In this document: piece by piece, positions 1 to 9,197 of the stretch
How the letters are laid out: every line of letters begins with the position of its first letter
Numbering within the stretch: position 1 is the first letter of the stretch
Assembly (NCBI GenBank): GCA_026395515.1
Contig: JAPLYN010000005.1
Location: forward strand, 299,521-363,520
DNA from: Candidatus Peregrinibacteria bacterium
GTDB lineage: Bacteria > Patescibacteriota > Gracilibacteria > UBA1369 > LOWO2-01-FULL-3
DNA length: 64,000 nucleotides
Direction: 5' to 3'
Made by a program: the position numbers and the translations under genes
Notes under the pieces: generated by a model
Database searches by the model: none
Told to the model about the DNA's origin: nothing
What the model saw: the letters and a program-made list of their open reading frames with translations, nothing else

Positions 1-1527
1 GATCTTAAACAAGTACTCGAACACTTCATTTCACACAGAAAGGAAGTCATCACTCGTCGTACTGAATTTGATCTCAAACAAGCCCTTGCTAGAGCCCACA
101 TTTTGGAAGGTTTAAAAATTGCTATCGACAACATCGACGCAGTAATCAAAACTATCCGCGCTTCCGAGACAAAAGAAGAAGCTCTCGAACAATTAATGAA
201 AAAATTCAAACTTACAGAACTTCAAGGTAAAGCCATTCTCGACATGAGATTGCAAACTCTTGCTGGTTTGGAAAGACAAAAAATTGAAGATGAATTGGCT
301 GAAAAAATTAAAGAGATCGAACATCTAAAAAGCATTCTTGCAGACATCAAAAAAGTTCTCAAAATTATGCAGGATGAACTTTCAGAAATCAGAGCAAAAT
401 ACGCTGACGAACGTCGCACACAAATCGTTCCAAATGCTGTAGATGCTATTTCTCAGAAAGATACTATTCCAAACGAAGCTGTAATAATCATGTTAAGCCG
501 TGAAAATTACATCAAACGTATTCCAGCAAATACTTTCCGCGCACAACACCGTGGAGGTAAAGGAATTGTAGGAGGTACTACAAAGGAAGAAGACGAGATT
601 AAATTAATTAAATTCGCCTTCAATCACGACGAATTATTATACTTCACAAATCAAGGACGTGTATTCCGTCTCCCAACATACGAGATTCCAAAAACTTCTC
701 GCCAAGCGAAAGGTCAGGCCATCGTAAATCTTCTACAATTACAAGAAGACGAAATGGTTACTGCAATCTTAAACAGCGGTGAAAAATTTGAAGGTAAATA
801 TCTCTTCATGGCTACTAAGAAAGGTACTATCAAGAAAACACCTGTTGAAGATTTCAAGAACGTACGAAAGAGTGGTCTTATTGCAATGAAACTCCGCCCT
901 GGAGATTCTCTAGAATGGATCAAAGAAACTTCCCCAGGCAACGAAGTAATTCTCGTGAGTCATGAAGGTAAAGGAATTCGTTTCAACGAAGAAGATGCTC
1001 GTCCAATGGGTCGTCCATCTATCGGAGTTCGTGGAATGAAACTTAAAGGAAATGATGAAGTAGTAGAAATGGACGTAGTAAAAGATCCAAACATCGCTGA
1101 ACTTCTTGTAATTATGGAAAACGGTCTCGGAAAAATGACTACGGTTCAAGAATACAGATTCCAAGCTCGTGGTGGATCCGGTGTAAAAACTGCAAATATC
1201 ACAGCGAAAACTGGTAAAATAGTTGGAGCAAAAATTCTCGATAAAGATACTGATGCCGACTTAGTAATTATTTCTAAGGCTGGTCAGGTAATCCGTCTAC
1301 ATTCAAAACAAATTCCTTCACAAGGTCGTACAACTCAAGGTGTTTACCTCATGAGAATGCGTCCAAATGATAAAGTTGCTTCTATCTCCGTAATCGACAA
1401 CAAAGAATTACAAGCAGCAGCAGCTCTAGCAGGAGTAAATCCTGAAGAATTCGAAGAAGGTCAAGAAAGCATTGAAGACATCCAAGAAACAATCGAAGAA
1501 GTAAAGACAGTAAGTAAGAAAAAATAA
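1..1527 (+). CDS. gyrA: DNA gyrase subunit A, C-terminal part (5' end outside window)
   Basis: GyrA cuts and reseals DNA within the A2B2 gyrase that introduces negative supercoils; GyrB is not in this window. The frame is open from base 1 and starts inside the coiled-coil region before the C-terminal domain, so the real start lies to the left. The rest is the beta-pinwheel DNA-wrapping domain. The GyrA box reads QHRGGKG at 544..564, and a related blade motif QARGGSG lies at 1162..1182. The GyrA box is the usual mark of gyrase rather than topoisomerase IV ParC. The protein ends in an acidic stretch followed by lysines. The stop is TAA, and a surface-protein gene follows after 35 bases. Confidence 0.96.
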   Translation, partial: DLKQVLEHFISHRKEVITRRTEFDLKQALARAHILEGLKIAIDNIDAVIKTIRASETKEEALEQLMKKFKLTELQGKAILDMRLQTLAGLERQKIEDELAEKIKEIEHLKSILADIKKVLKIMQDELSEIRAKYADERRTQIVPNAVDAISQKDTIPNEAVIIMLSRENYIKRIPANTFRAQHRGGKGIVGGTTKEEDEIKLIKFAFNHDELLYFTNQGRVFRLPTYEIPKTSRQAKGQAIVNLLQLQEDEMVTAILNSGEKFEGKYLFMATKKGTIKKTPVEDFKNVRKSGLIAMKLRPGDSLEWIKETSPGNEVILVSHEGKGIRFNEEDARPMGRPSIGVRGMKLKGNDEVVEMDVVKDPNIAELLVIMENGLGKMTTVQEYRFQARGGSGVKTANITAKTGKIVGAKILDKDTDADLVIISKAGQVIRLHSKQIPSQGRTTQGVYLMRMRPNDKVASISVIDNKELQAAAALAGVNPEEFEEGQESIEDIQETIEEVKTVSKKK

Positions 1528-1562
1528 TTAGTTTGCCAATCCCCTCTCAATTAGCAAATCCT

Positions 1563-2894
1563 ATGAAAAAAGTTTTTTCTATCATCACAGGCTTAATAAG
1601 TTTTCTCACAATATCCAATATCGCCCTAGCTTATAGCGGCGATATTGCTATTGATAAACAAGATATCACTTTTTCTAATGACAACTTTACAGAAGGAAAA
1701 TCAGTTCGTATCTACGCAAACGTCGTAAATAATAGCGCACAAGATTTGCTAGGAGTTGTAAGATATTACGACAGCAACGGACAGATTGGAGGAGACCAAG
1801 TTGTTTCTATTTTTGCAAAAAAAACTGATGGAGTTTTCATAGATTGGCAACCACCATATGGCAAACAAGTGGTTACAGTAAAAATTTTTCCATGGATTCC
1901 AGCAATAGATGATCCAAAAAATAATGATATTTCTACTGAAATATATGTAGCACAAGATACCGATCATGACGGTATTCCAAACGACAGAGATCCAGATATG
2001 GACGGAGACAATGTTCTCAACGCTCAAGACGCTTTTCCAATAGACCCTAAAGAATGGAAAGATACTGACGGCGATGGTATCGGAGATAATTCCGATCCAG
2101 ATATTGATAACGACGGTGTTCCAAATAAATTCGATGAAATGCCTTTGGATGCTAATGAAACTTTAGATACTGACCACGACGGAATTGGAAATATCGCAGA
2201 TACAGATGACGACAATGACGGACTTCTCGACACCCAAGAAGAAAAAATTGGAACAAATCCATTAAAAGCTGACACTGATGGAGATGGAGTTATTGATGGC
2301 AAAGACGCTTTTCCATTAGATCCTAAAGAATGGAAAGATACTGATGGTGACGGTATTGGCAATAATTCCGATACAGATATTGATAACGATGGAATTCCAA
2401 ATACTACCGATCCCTTCCCTACAAACAAAGCCCCAACAATAGGAATAAATGTTAACGATTCCGAAATTTCCATTCCTCCTCAAACTCTACAAACTACAAC
2501 CACAAAAAATTCTGAAATTAATCTCCCAAGTGCTTCAACAACAGTAAGTTTGTTTACTCCTCAAATTTTTGATGCTACTCCTTCCACTGACCAAGACGGA
2601 AAAGTAGTTAGCTACAAATGGGAAATCGACGGCAAAGAAGTAAAAGAAGGAAATGCTATTAATGAAACTTTTAAAACCCTCGGAAAACACCAAATAAAAC
2701 TAACTATAACAGATAATAATGGGCAATCCGTAAGTCAAAATCTTGAAGTTTCCGTCCTAAATATTGGTCTCTACAAAGAAATTGGTCTTACCCTAGCTGC
2801 AATTTTGCTTGCACTCGGAATCTACTTCAAGTATATTGCCGTAGCTAAAGATCGAAAAGATCAAGAAAACACACAAAATAAGTTAAATTTATAA
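1563..2894 (+). CDS. Secreted, membrane-anchored protein with thrombospondin type 3 repeats and PKD domain
   Basis: Predicted surface protein of 443 aa; exact function unknown. A signal peptide (MKK, hydrophobic core, ALA) starts at the ATG at 1563. An in-frame TTG 30 bases upstream would put a polar leader before it, so the ATG is preferred. Residues about 25-125 look like an Ig/CARDB-type beta domain. Residues about 132-290 are D-x-D-x-D-G-type thrombospondin-3 calcium-binding repeats. A PKD-like domain (about 320-395) follows, then one C-terminal transmembrane helix with a short charged tail. TSP3 repeats normally bind calcium on extracellular proteins. A block within the repeat region is duplicated with a 276-base period. 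It lies close behind gyrA and just before rpmE, possibly co-transcribed. Confidence 0.82.
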   Translation: MKKVFSIITGLISFLTISNIALAYSGDIAIDKQDITFSNDNFTEGKSVRIYANVVNNSAQDLLGVVRYYDSNGQIGGDQVVSIFAKKTDGVFIDWQPPYGKQVVTVKIFPWIPAIDDPKNNDISTEIYVAQDTDHDGIPNDRDPDMDGDNVLNAQDAFPIDPKEWKDTDGDGIGDNSDPDIDNDGVPNKFDEMPLDANETLDTDHDGIGNIADTDDDNDGLLDTQEEKIGTNPLKADTDGDGVIDGKDAFPLDPKEWKDTDGDGIGNNSDTDIDNDGIPNTTDPFPTNKAPTIGINVNDSEISIPPQTLQTTTTKNSEINLPSASTTVSLFTPQIFDATPSTDQDGKVVSYKWEIDGKEVKEGNAINETFKTLGKHQIKLTITDNNGQSVSQNLEVSVLNIGLYKEIGLTLAAILLALGIYFKYIAVAKDRKDQENTQNKLNL

Positions 2895-2897
2895 GAT

Positions 2898-3170
2898 ATG
2901 AAAGCTGATATCCACCCAAAATTCGAAACTATCAATTTTATCTGCGCATGCGGAGCAACTTACGTAGCAGGTTCTACTATGAAAGAAGACTTTCATACTG
3001 AAATCTGTTCAGCTTGCCACCCATTCTACACAGGTAAACAGAAATTAATGGATAGTTCAGGTCGTGTAGATAAGTTCGTAGCTAGAATGAAGAAAGCTCA
3101 AGCTACAGCTGAAAAGAAGGTAAAAAAAGTGAAGAAAGACGCAGGAGAAGAGACAGGATCAGAAGATTAA
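2898..3170 (+). CDS. rpmE: 50S ribosomal protein bL31
   Basis: Large-subunit ribosomal protein bL31, 90 aa. The start MKADIHPKF and the motif [13 protein letters not shown] are typical of the family. Four cysteines (C16, C18, C37, C40) form the zinc site of the zinc-binding (C+) type. The C-terminus carries a lysine-rich then acidic extension beyond the usual roughly 70 residues. It starts 3 bases after the preceding stop with no ribosome-binding site. A strong hairpin terminator follows at 3196, so this gene closes the transcription unit. Confidence 0.95.
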   Translation: MKADIHPKFETINFICACGATYVAGSTMKEDFHTEICSACHPFYTGKQKLMDSSGRVDKFVARMKKAQATAEKKVKKVKKDAGEETGSED

Positions 3171-3195
3171 TCTCAAGCATTCAAATTCTAAATTC

Positions 3196-3227
3196 AAAAG
3201 CTGATTCCAAAAGAGTCAGCTTTTTTT
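3196..3227 (+). terminator. Rho-independent terminator after rpmE
   Basis: AAAAGCTGA (3196..3204) pairs with TCAGCTTTT (3216..3224) and is followed by a T run. The T run merges into the -35 box of the aroC promoter. Confidence 0.85.
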
Positions 3228-3254
3228 GCAATTAAATCTCAAATCCCCTATATT
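3226..3254 (+). promoter_or_regulatory. Sigma70-type promoter of aroC
   Basis: -35 TTGCAA (3226..3231), 17-base spacer, -10 TATATT (3249..3254). The -35 box contains the TTG that a naive reading would take as the aroC start. Confidence 0.65.
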
Positions 3255-3276
3255 TAAGCCATTATTAAACATTTAT

Positions 3277-4359
3277 ATGGCTGGTAATACTTTTGGCACA
3301 TTATTCAGAATCACTACTTGGGGCGAATCTCATGGCCCTGCAACAGGTGTAGTTATCGATGGCTGCCCAGCTGGATTATATCTTAATGAAGCCGATATTC
3401 AGAAAGAAGTGGATCGTCGTCGCCCAGCTTTAGGCTCAAAAATAGCTACAGCACGCCGCGAAAACGACCAAGTTCAGATTTTGTCAGGAGTTTTCGAAGG
3501 TAAAACTACAGGGATGCCAATTTCTTTAATGGTAAACAACGAAGACACTCGTTCTAAAGACTATTCCAATATTCAAGATAAATATCGCCCGGCTCATGCC
3601 GACTACACTTATGATCTAAAATATGGCTTCCGCGATTATCGTGGAGGTGGCAGATCATCTGGTCGCGAAACATTAGCACGAGTAATGGCCGGAGCAATCG
3701 CCAAGAAAATTCTCACACAAAAGGCAAAAACCATGATTTTTGGCCATACTATTCAAGTGGGAGATATTAAAACTAAAAATTTCGACAAATCTGAAATAGA
3801 AAAAAACGAATTGAGATGTGCCGATCCTATGGCTGCCGTGAAAATGCAGAAAATGATAGAAAAACTTCGTTTTACAGAAGGAGATTCAGTTGGTGCCATC
3901 ATAGAAATAATCATTAAAAATCCTCCAAAAGGTCTCGGCGAACCAGTTTTTGATAAACTAGATGCTGACTTGGCAAAAGCCATGATGTCCATCGGAGCGA
4001 TCAAAGCTATCGAAATTGGCGCTGGATTTGAAGCTGCTGCCATGAAAGGCAGCCAAAATAATGATCAAATGGAGAAAAAAGGAGGAAAAGTAAAATTTCT
4101 CACCAATAATAGTGGCGGAATTCTTGGAGGAATCTCCACTGGAGAAGATATTCTTATCAGATTAGGCATAAAACCAGTTCCATCTATTAGCAAATCTCTC
4201 AAAACCATCACCAAATCAGGCGAAAACGCTGAAATTGCCACTCTTGGCCGCCATGATTGCTGCCTAGCTCCAAGAATCATTCCCGTAGCCGAATCCATGG
4301 CCGCATTGGTTCTTGTAGATAAATGGTTAGAGCAAATGGTTCAAAACAGCTTAAGATAA
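3277..4359 (+). CDS. aroC: Chorismate synthase
   Basis: Last step of the shikimate pathway: 5-enolpyruvylshikimate-3-phosphate to chorismate, using reduced FMN. The sequence shows the GESHG signature near the N-terminus, the RPAHADYTY...RDYRGGGRSSGRET region and the C-terminal RHDCCLAPRIIPVAESM block. At 360 aa it has the usual length. The start is the ATG at 3277 (MAGNTFG, the family's normal N-terminus). The upstream TTG falls in the -35 box. No other aromatic-pathway gene lies nearby. It appears to be transcribed alone from its own promoter, just after the rpmE terminator. Confidence 0.96.
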   Translation: MAGNTFGTLFRITTWGESHGPATGVVIDGCPAGLYLNEADIQKEVDRRRPALGSKIATARRENDQVQILSGVFEGKTTGMPISLMVNNEDTRSKDYSNIQDKYRPAHADYTYDLKYGFRDYRGGGRSSGRETLARVMAGAIAKKILTQKAKTMIFGHTIQVGDIKTKNFDKSEIEKNELRCADPMAAVKMQKMIEKLRFTEGDSVGAIIEIIIKNPPKGLGEPVFDKLDADLAKAMMSIGAIKAIEIGAGFEAAAMKGSQNNDQMEKKGGKVKFLTNNSGGILGGISTGEDILIRLGIKPVPSISKSLKTITKSGENAEIATLGRHDCCLAPRIIPVAESMAALVLVDKWLEQMVQNSLR

Positions 4360-4383
4360 AGATAAAACAAAGTCTCAGCACCC

Positions 4384-4411
4384 TTGACTTTCAGGGTATT
4401 TTTGGTATTAT
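4384..4411 (+). promoter_or_regulatory. Promoter of the histidine-repeat gene
   Basis: -35 TTGACT (4384..4389), 16-base spacer, -10 TATTAT (4406..4411). The ATG at 4438 lies 26 bases past the -10 with no Shine-Dalgarno. The in-frame TTG at 4384 is the -35 box itself. Confidence 0.75.
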
Positions 4412-4437
4412 CAACTACTCTAAATTTAAGCAAATTT

Positions 4438-5487
4438 ATGTCAGAACACGGTCACGAACATGGAGGTCACGATGAGCACGCAGATGCTCATGCTCCTGCT
4501 GCTCACGGACACGATGCTGCTCATGGCGACGCTCACGGTGGTGGTCATGATGCCCATGCTCCTGCTGCTCACGGTCACGAAGCTGCTCATGGCGATGCCC
4601 ATGGTGGACATGATGCCCATGCTCCTGCTGCTCATGGTCACGAAGCTGCTCATGGCGATGCCCATGGTGGTGGTCATGATGCCCATGCTCCTGCTGCTCA
4701 CGGTGACGCTCACGGTGGTCATGATGCTCATGCTCCAGCTGCTCACGGTCATGAAGCTGCTCATGGCGACGCTCACGCTGCCCACGCCCCAACCGGTGGC
4801 CGCAGTCCAATAATCAAAGCTAGAGATGGTATTCTTGCTGCAAGTGGCGCAGTCGTAGCTCTCACATCTTCATTTGGAGATGGCATAAACAAAGCTTTAC
4901 GCGCAGGAGACCTTCCTCCAGTAAGCAAAAAATCTATAATAGCGACACCATTTTACGCAGTAGGTCACGTCGCCGACGGTACAGTATTAAATGCTGGTCG
5001 CCGCGGAATGGAAGTAGTATCCCCTTCAATTTCATTCATCAGATACTTCATTAGTACAACTGTCGGAACAATTCTCAAACCATCAAATCTCACAAACGGC
5101 GAGACAAAGAAAAATGCAATTGGCATGGTCAAATCAGCTGGAATGCTTGGTAAAAATGTTCTCATGGCAGCCCCACGAGCCCTTAACGATTTTGCTGATC
5201 GCGCAGTTGACCGTACAGTTCAACAAGTTAGTGCTCAAATCGAACGCGTTCCAATTGTTGGAAAATTAATTGCCGGCCCACTCAAATGGATAAGTGGTGG
5301 AATAAAAAAAGCTGCCGCAGCCGTTACCAACGTAGCCGACATCATCACTTCACCTCTTGGTGGAAGATCAATGTCTGCATCTGCAGCCGATCACGGACAC
5401 GGAGGTCACGATGCCCACGGTGGTCATGACGCACATGGTGGTGGACACGATGCCCATGCTCCCGCTGCCCATGGCGGTCATCACTAA
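4438..5487 (+). CDS. Histidine-rich repeat protein, possible metal-binding protein
   Basis: A 349-aa protein of unknown family. The first ~120 residues are a near-pure His/Ala/Gly/Asp/Glu/Pro repeat built on HAPAAHGHEAAHGDAHGG-like units; I count 33 histidines in the first 119 residues. A less repetitive middle (about 121-315) has hydrophobic and amphipathic stretches rich in Ala, Ser and Val. The last ~34 residues return to the repeat, with 11 histidines. There is no signal peptide. Such composition in other proteins binds Ni, Zn or Cu, so metal buffering or storage is plausible but inferred. The start MSEHGHEHGG at 4438 follows a good promoter. The gene is probably monocistronic, since tgt has its own promoter. 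Confidence 0.7.
   Translation: MSEHGHEHGGHDEHADAHAPAAHGHDAAHGDAHGGGHDAHAPAAHGHEAAHGDAHGGHDAHAPAAHGHEAAHGDAHGGGHDAHAPAAHGDAHGGHDAHAPAAHGHEAAHGDAHAAHAPTGGRSPIIKARDGILAASGAVVALTSSFGDGINKALRAGDLPPVSKKSIIATPFYAVGHVADGTVLNAGRRGMEVVSPSISFIRYFISTTVGTILKPSNLTNGETKKNAIGMVKSAGMLGKNVLMAAPRALNDFADRAVDRTVQQVSAQIERVPIVGKLIAGPLKWISGGIKKAAAAVTNVADIITSPLGGRSMSASAADHGHGGHDAHGGHDAHGGGHDAHAPAAHGGHH
4484..4796 (+). repeat. In-frame tandem repeats of about 45-66 bp encoding His-rich units
   Basis: Four to five imperfect units built on gatgcccatgctcctgct...catggcgatgcccatggt occur in tandem with lengths about 66, 63, 66 and 45 bp, all multiples of three. The length differences look like unit gain and loss. Because the repeat lacks stops in other frames, long spurious ORFs appear on both strands here. 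Confidence 0.85.
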
Positions 5488-5514
5488 AAACCCTTCATTA
5501 ATATTCTAATCTTG

Positions 5515-6705
<1,191 letters not shown>

Positions 6706-6715
6706 CCTCCCTCTC

Positions 6716-7303
6716 ATGATTGCCTACCTCAAAGGAAATGTTCTCAAAAAAATTGAAAAAGGAATCATATTAGATACAGGAAATGTAGGTTATTTAGTGC
6801 ATCCACCAGCCGCTTTACTCGACAGTTTGAAAGAGACTCAAAGCATAGAACTCTTCATTCACAGCAACATTCGCGAAGACGCTTTTGACCTCTATGGCTT
6901 CGCCAATTACAACGATCTTACTTTCTTTAAAACACTTCTCAGCGTTAGCGGAATAGGACCAAAAACCGGACTAGAAATAATGAATAGCGACATTCAAAAA
7001 ATTAAACTCGCCATCCTAAACGAAGATCACGGCTACATTAAAAAAATACCTGGCATTGGTGAAAAAACTGCGAAGAGAATGATCCTGGAATTGAAAAGTA
7101 AAATTGAAATGGAAGACATCAGTGCTCTCGGAAATTCATCTAGCAATAAATCAAGCACCAGCTCAGATCCGCATCCAGATGCCATGGAAGCACTTCTTCG
7201 TCTCGGCTACCAAAGACAACAAGTCTCAAAAACTCTTCGTGGCATGCCTACGGAAATTATCGAAGCAGAAGAAGTTATCACGTATTTTCTGAAGAATAAT
7301 TAA
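6716..7303 (+). CDS. ruvA: Holliday junction branch migration protein RuvA
   Basis: RuvA tetramers bind four-way junctions and load the RuvB motor. The 195-aa protein starts MIAYLKGNV as usual and has an OB-fold N-terminal domain. Two helix-hairpin-helix motifs follow (VSGIGPKTGLEI and IPGIGEKTAKRMILELK). The C-terminal domain III ends with an MEALLRLGY-type RuvB-binding helix. It lies between tgt (10-base gap) and an M24 peptidase (9-base gap). ruvC is at 14620 in another operon and ruvB is not in the window. Confidence 0.96.
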   Translation: MIAYLKGNVLKKIEKGIILDTGNVGYLVHPPAALLDSLKETQSIELFIHSNIREDAFDLYGFANYNDLTFFKTLLSVSGIGPKTGLEIMNSDIQKIKLAILNEDHGYIKKIPGIGEKTAKRMILELKSKIEMEDISALGNSSSNKSSTSSDPHPDAMEALLRLGYQRQQVSKTLRGMPTEIIEAEEVITYFLKNN

Positions 7304-7312
7304 ACCCTCATT

Positions 7313-8401
7313 ATGAAATCAGACGCGCAATTAATCACCAACAAAACTAACGTTGCCTATCTTTCAAACTTCAACGGTTCTTCCGGTTTCATGCTCCTCA
7401 CAAAGAATAAAAAATATCTTTTCACAGATTTTCGTTATATTGAAAGAGCCAAGAGCATAATTAAAAAAGATATTGAACTCGTAAACATCACTCGCGTCTG
7501 GAGAAATCCAAAAGAACTTGCTGCAAGTTGGCAAAAAATTCTCAAACAACACAAAATTAAAACTCTTGGCGTCGAAGAATCCGACCTCACCGTAAATCGC
7601 TATAAAAAATTCAAAAAGATTTCCAAGAACGGAAAAAAATCTCCGAAGTTCGTAGACATTTCCGACGAAATAGAATCAATAAGAGCCATCAAAACCTCAG
7701 CCGAAATCAAAATTCTTAGCGAAAGTCAGGCTATAAATGAGCGTGTCTTCCTAGAGATCAAAAAAATTATACAAAACTGGCTAAAATCAGATAGAAAGAA
7801 GCCCCTAAAAGAATGCGACCTAGCCTGGTTGATCAAAAGTTTTGCTCATGAATTTGGAGCAGAAGACATCTCTTTCGACCCAATTGTTGGATTTGGTCCC
7901 CACAGCGCTAGACCTCACCACGAGCCGGACCAAACTCCACTCAAAAAAGGCGACATCGTTCTCATCGATATGGGCGTGAAATATAAAGGCTATTGCTCGG
8001 ATATGACCCGCATGCTCTTCACTTCCACCCCTACTCCAAAGCAAAAAGAAATTTATAATCTAGTTTTAGAAGCACAAGAAAACGCCATCAATAAAATCAA
8101 GGCTGGAATCTCCGGAATCGACGCTGACAAACTTTCACGCGACATCATCGACAAAGCTGGCTACAAAGAACAGTACGGTCACGCTGGCGGTCACGGAATT
8201 GGTTTAGACATTCATGAAATCCCATCACTTGCTTCCGGTTACAAAGGACCAATAAAAGAAAACACCATAGTCACAGTTGAGCCAGGAATTTACCTAGAAG
8301 GAGAATTCGGCGTACGCATCGAAGACATGATTCTCGTAACAAAAACTGGAAATAGAAACCTTACAAAGATTGCCAATAAAATCGAAGAAATTACTCTTTG
8401 A
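7313..8401 (+). CDS. M24 family metallopeptidase (Xaa-Pro aminopeptidase type)
   Basis: Predicted cytosolic aminopeptidase cleaving N-terminal residues next to proline. The 362-aa protein has a creatinase-like N-terminal domain (about 1-125) and a pita-bread catalytic domain. All five metal ligands are visible: Asp in VLIDMG, Asp in YCSDMTRM, His in GHAGGHGIGL, Glu in TVEPGIY and Glu in VRIEDM. The stop is TGA (8399..8401) at the expected protein end, which is evidence that TGA means stop. The 3' end overlaps the convergent gene at 8391 by 11 bases. Third gene of the tgt operon. Confidence 0.92.
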   Translation: MKSDAQLITNKTNVAYLSNFNGSSGFMLLTKNKKYLFTDFRYIERAKSIIKKDIELVNITRVWRNPKELAASWQKILKQHKIKTLGVEESDLTVNRYKKFKKISKNGKKSPKFVDISDEIESIRAIKTSAEIKILSESQAINERVFLEIKKIIQNWLKSDRKKPLKECDLAWLIKSFAHEFGAEDISFDPIVGFGPHSARPHHEPDQTPLKKGDIVLIDMGVKYKGYCSDMTRMLFTSTPTPKQKEIYNLVLEAQENAINKIKAGISGIDADKLSRDIIDKAGYKEQYGHAGGHGIGLDIHEIPSLASGYKGPIKENTIVTVEPGIYLEGEFGVRIEDMILVTKTGNRNLTKIANKIEEITL

Positions 8402-8735
8402 AAGAAGATAAACCAATCTTATCCAAAAAATCCCTAGTTTCTTCAATAGTCCCATTCAGAACTCTAAACATCAGAGGGTTTTCACAATAGAAAAATACCA
8501 AATATCTAGCTGGCAAACGATCACTTTCTCTTATAACAGTAAAATTAAAAGTAACCATTTTAGGATCCTCAGTTCTCTTGGTCAACAAACCACTTTCCTC
8601 CCCCACCTTAATTTCAATATGCTCACAATCCGGCAAAGACATGAATTTAGCCAAATGATTCATCGATATTCCTAAAGGACCAATCACATCATTTTCATCA
8701 ACCTCAGCAGCTAAACCATTATCTAAACCAGCCAT
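8391..8735 (-). CDS. Small hypothetical protein
   Basis: A 114-aa protein I do not recognise. The start is taken at the ATG at 8735 (MAGLDNG). A TTG 36 bases further upstream would overlap the preceding gene. The predicted layout is a beta-rich core (about 40-90) followed by a helix ending in a TIEETRDFLDKIG-type segment. The neighbour at 8761 has a similar strand-rich core and final helix of alike size, so the two may be distant paralogues. They form a two-gene unit with a 25-base gap. The 3' end overlaps the M24 peptidase gene tail to tail. Confidence 0.6.
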   Translation of the reverse strand: MAGLDNGLAAEVDENDVIGPLGISMNHLAKFMSLPDCEHIEIKVGEESGLLTKRTEDPKMVTFNFTVIRESDRLPARYLVFFYCENPLMFRVLNGTIEETRDFLDKIGLSSFKE

Positions 8736-8760
8736 AAAAATTAATTTAAGAATTCTTCTA

Positions 8761-9081
8761 TTAATCCTCAATAATTCTATACTTTCTCAAAAAGGTTCTG
8801 ACCCACTCCATATCCACACCAGTTAAATTCATAATCCGACGAGTTTCCTTATTGAAATCAAAAGAAATGGATACCGCATTAGCTGCATTAGTTCCACGAA
8901 AACTAATAAAATTTTTATCAGCTCTCACATCCACAAAAATTTTTTCCTTCTTGAACTCAACCATTCTACAACCGTAAATCAAACGCTCTAACTCTTCAAT
9001 TTCTGCTAAATCCAAATCCATAGAAACTTCACCTTCCATTTCTACATCATCATTCCCACACTCATCTTCTAAAGGACTCAT
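8761..9081 (-). CDS. Small acidic hypothetical protein
   Basis: A 106-aa protein of unknown family. The first ~30 residues are strongly acidic (MSPLEDECGNDD...). Beta strands follow (KIFVDVRADKNFISFRG), then a final helix (DMEWVRTFLRKYR). No signal peptide or membrane segment is seen. The start is the ATG at 9081, preceded by an AT-rich region with TATATT/TTAAAT -10-like hexamers. First gene of a two-gene unit with 8391..8735, divergent from glmS. Confidence 0.6.
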   Translation of the reverse strand: MSPLEDECGNDDVEMEGEVSMDLDLAEIEELERLIYGCRMVEFKKEKIFVDVRADKNFISFRGTNAANAVSISFDFNKETRRIMNLTGVDMEWVRTFLRKYRIIED

Positions 9082-9197
9082 AAAATTTATTTAAAATATA
9101 GAGAAAAATAATACACTAAAATTTTACTATGTCAACCAATCCTCCTCCACTTTTACCTATGAATAAAGTAAAATCGACACACTAAAAACAATAAATT

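Noticed and set aside
1-1527. Reading the left-edge gene as parC
   Set aside because: A GyrA box (QHRGGKG) is present at the expected place in the first blade region.
4384-4437. Upstream TTG/GTG starts for several genes (3226, 4384, 24214, 53815, 59088)
   Set aside because: Each lies inside a -35 or -10 hexamer or spacer, and family N-termini begin at the downstream ATG.
4484-4796. Tandem repeats considered as a CRISPR array
   Set aside because: Units are contiguous, coding and of variable length, without unique spacers or cas genes.
4436-4813. Long open frames on both strands across the His-repeat region
   Set aside because: They arise because the GC-rich repeat lacks stops in every frame. 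The plus-strand frame from 4438 has a promoter and sensible flanking sequence, while the others are monotone repeats.
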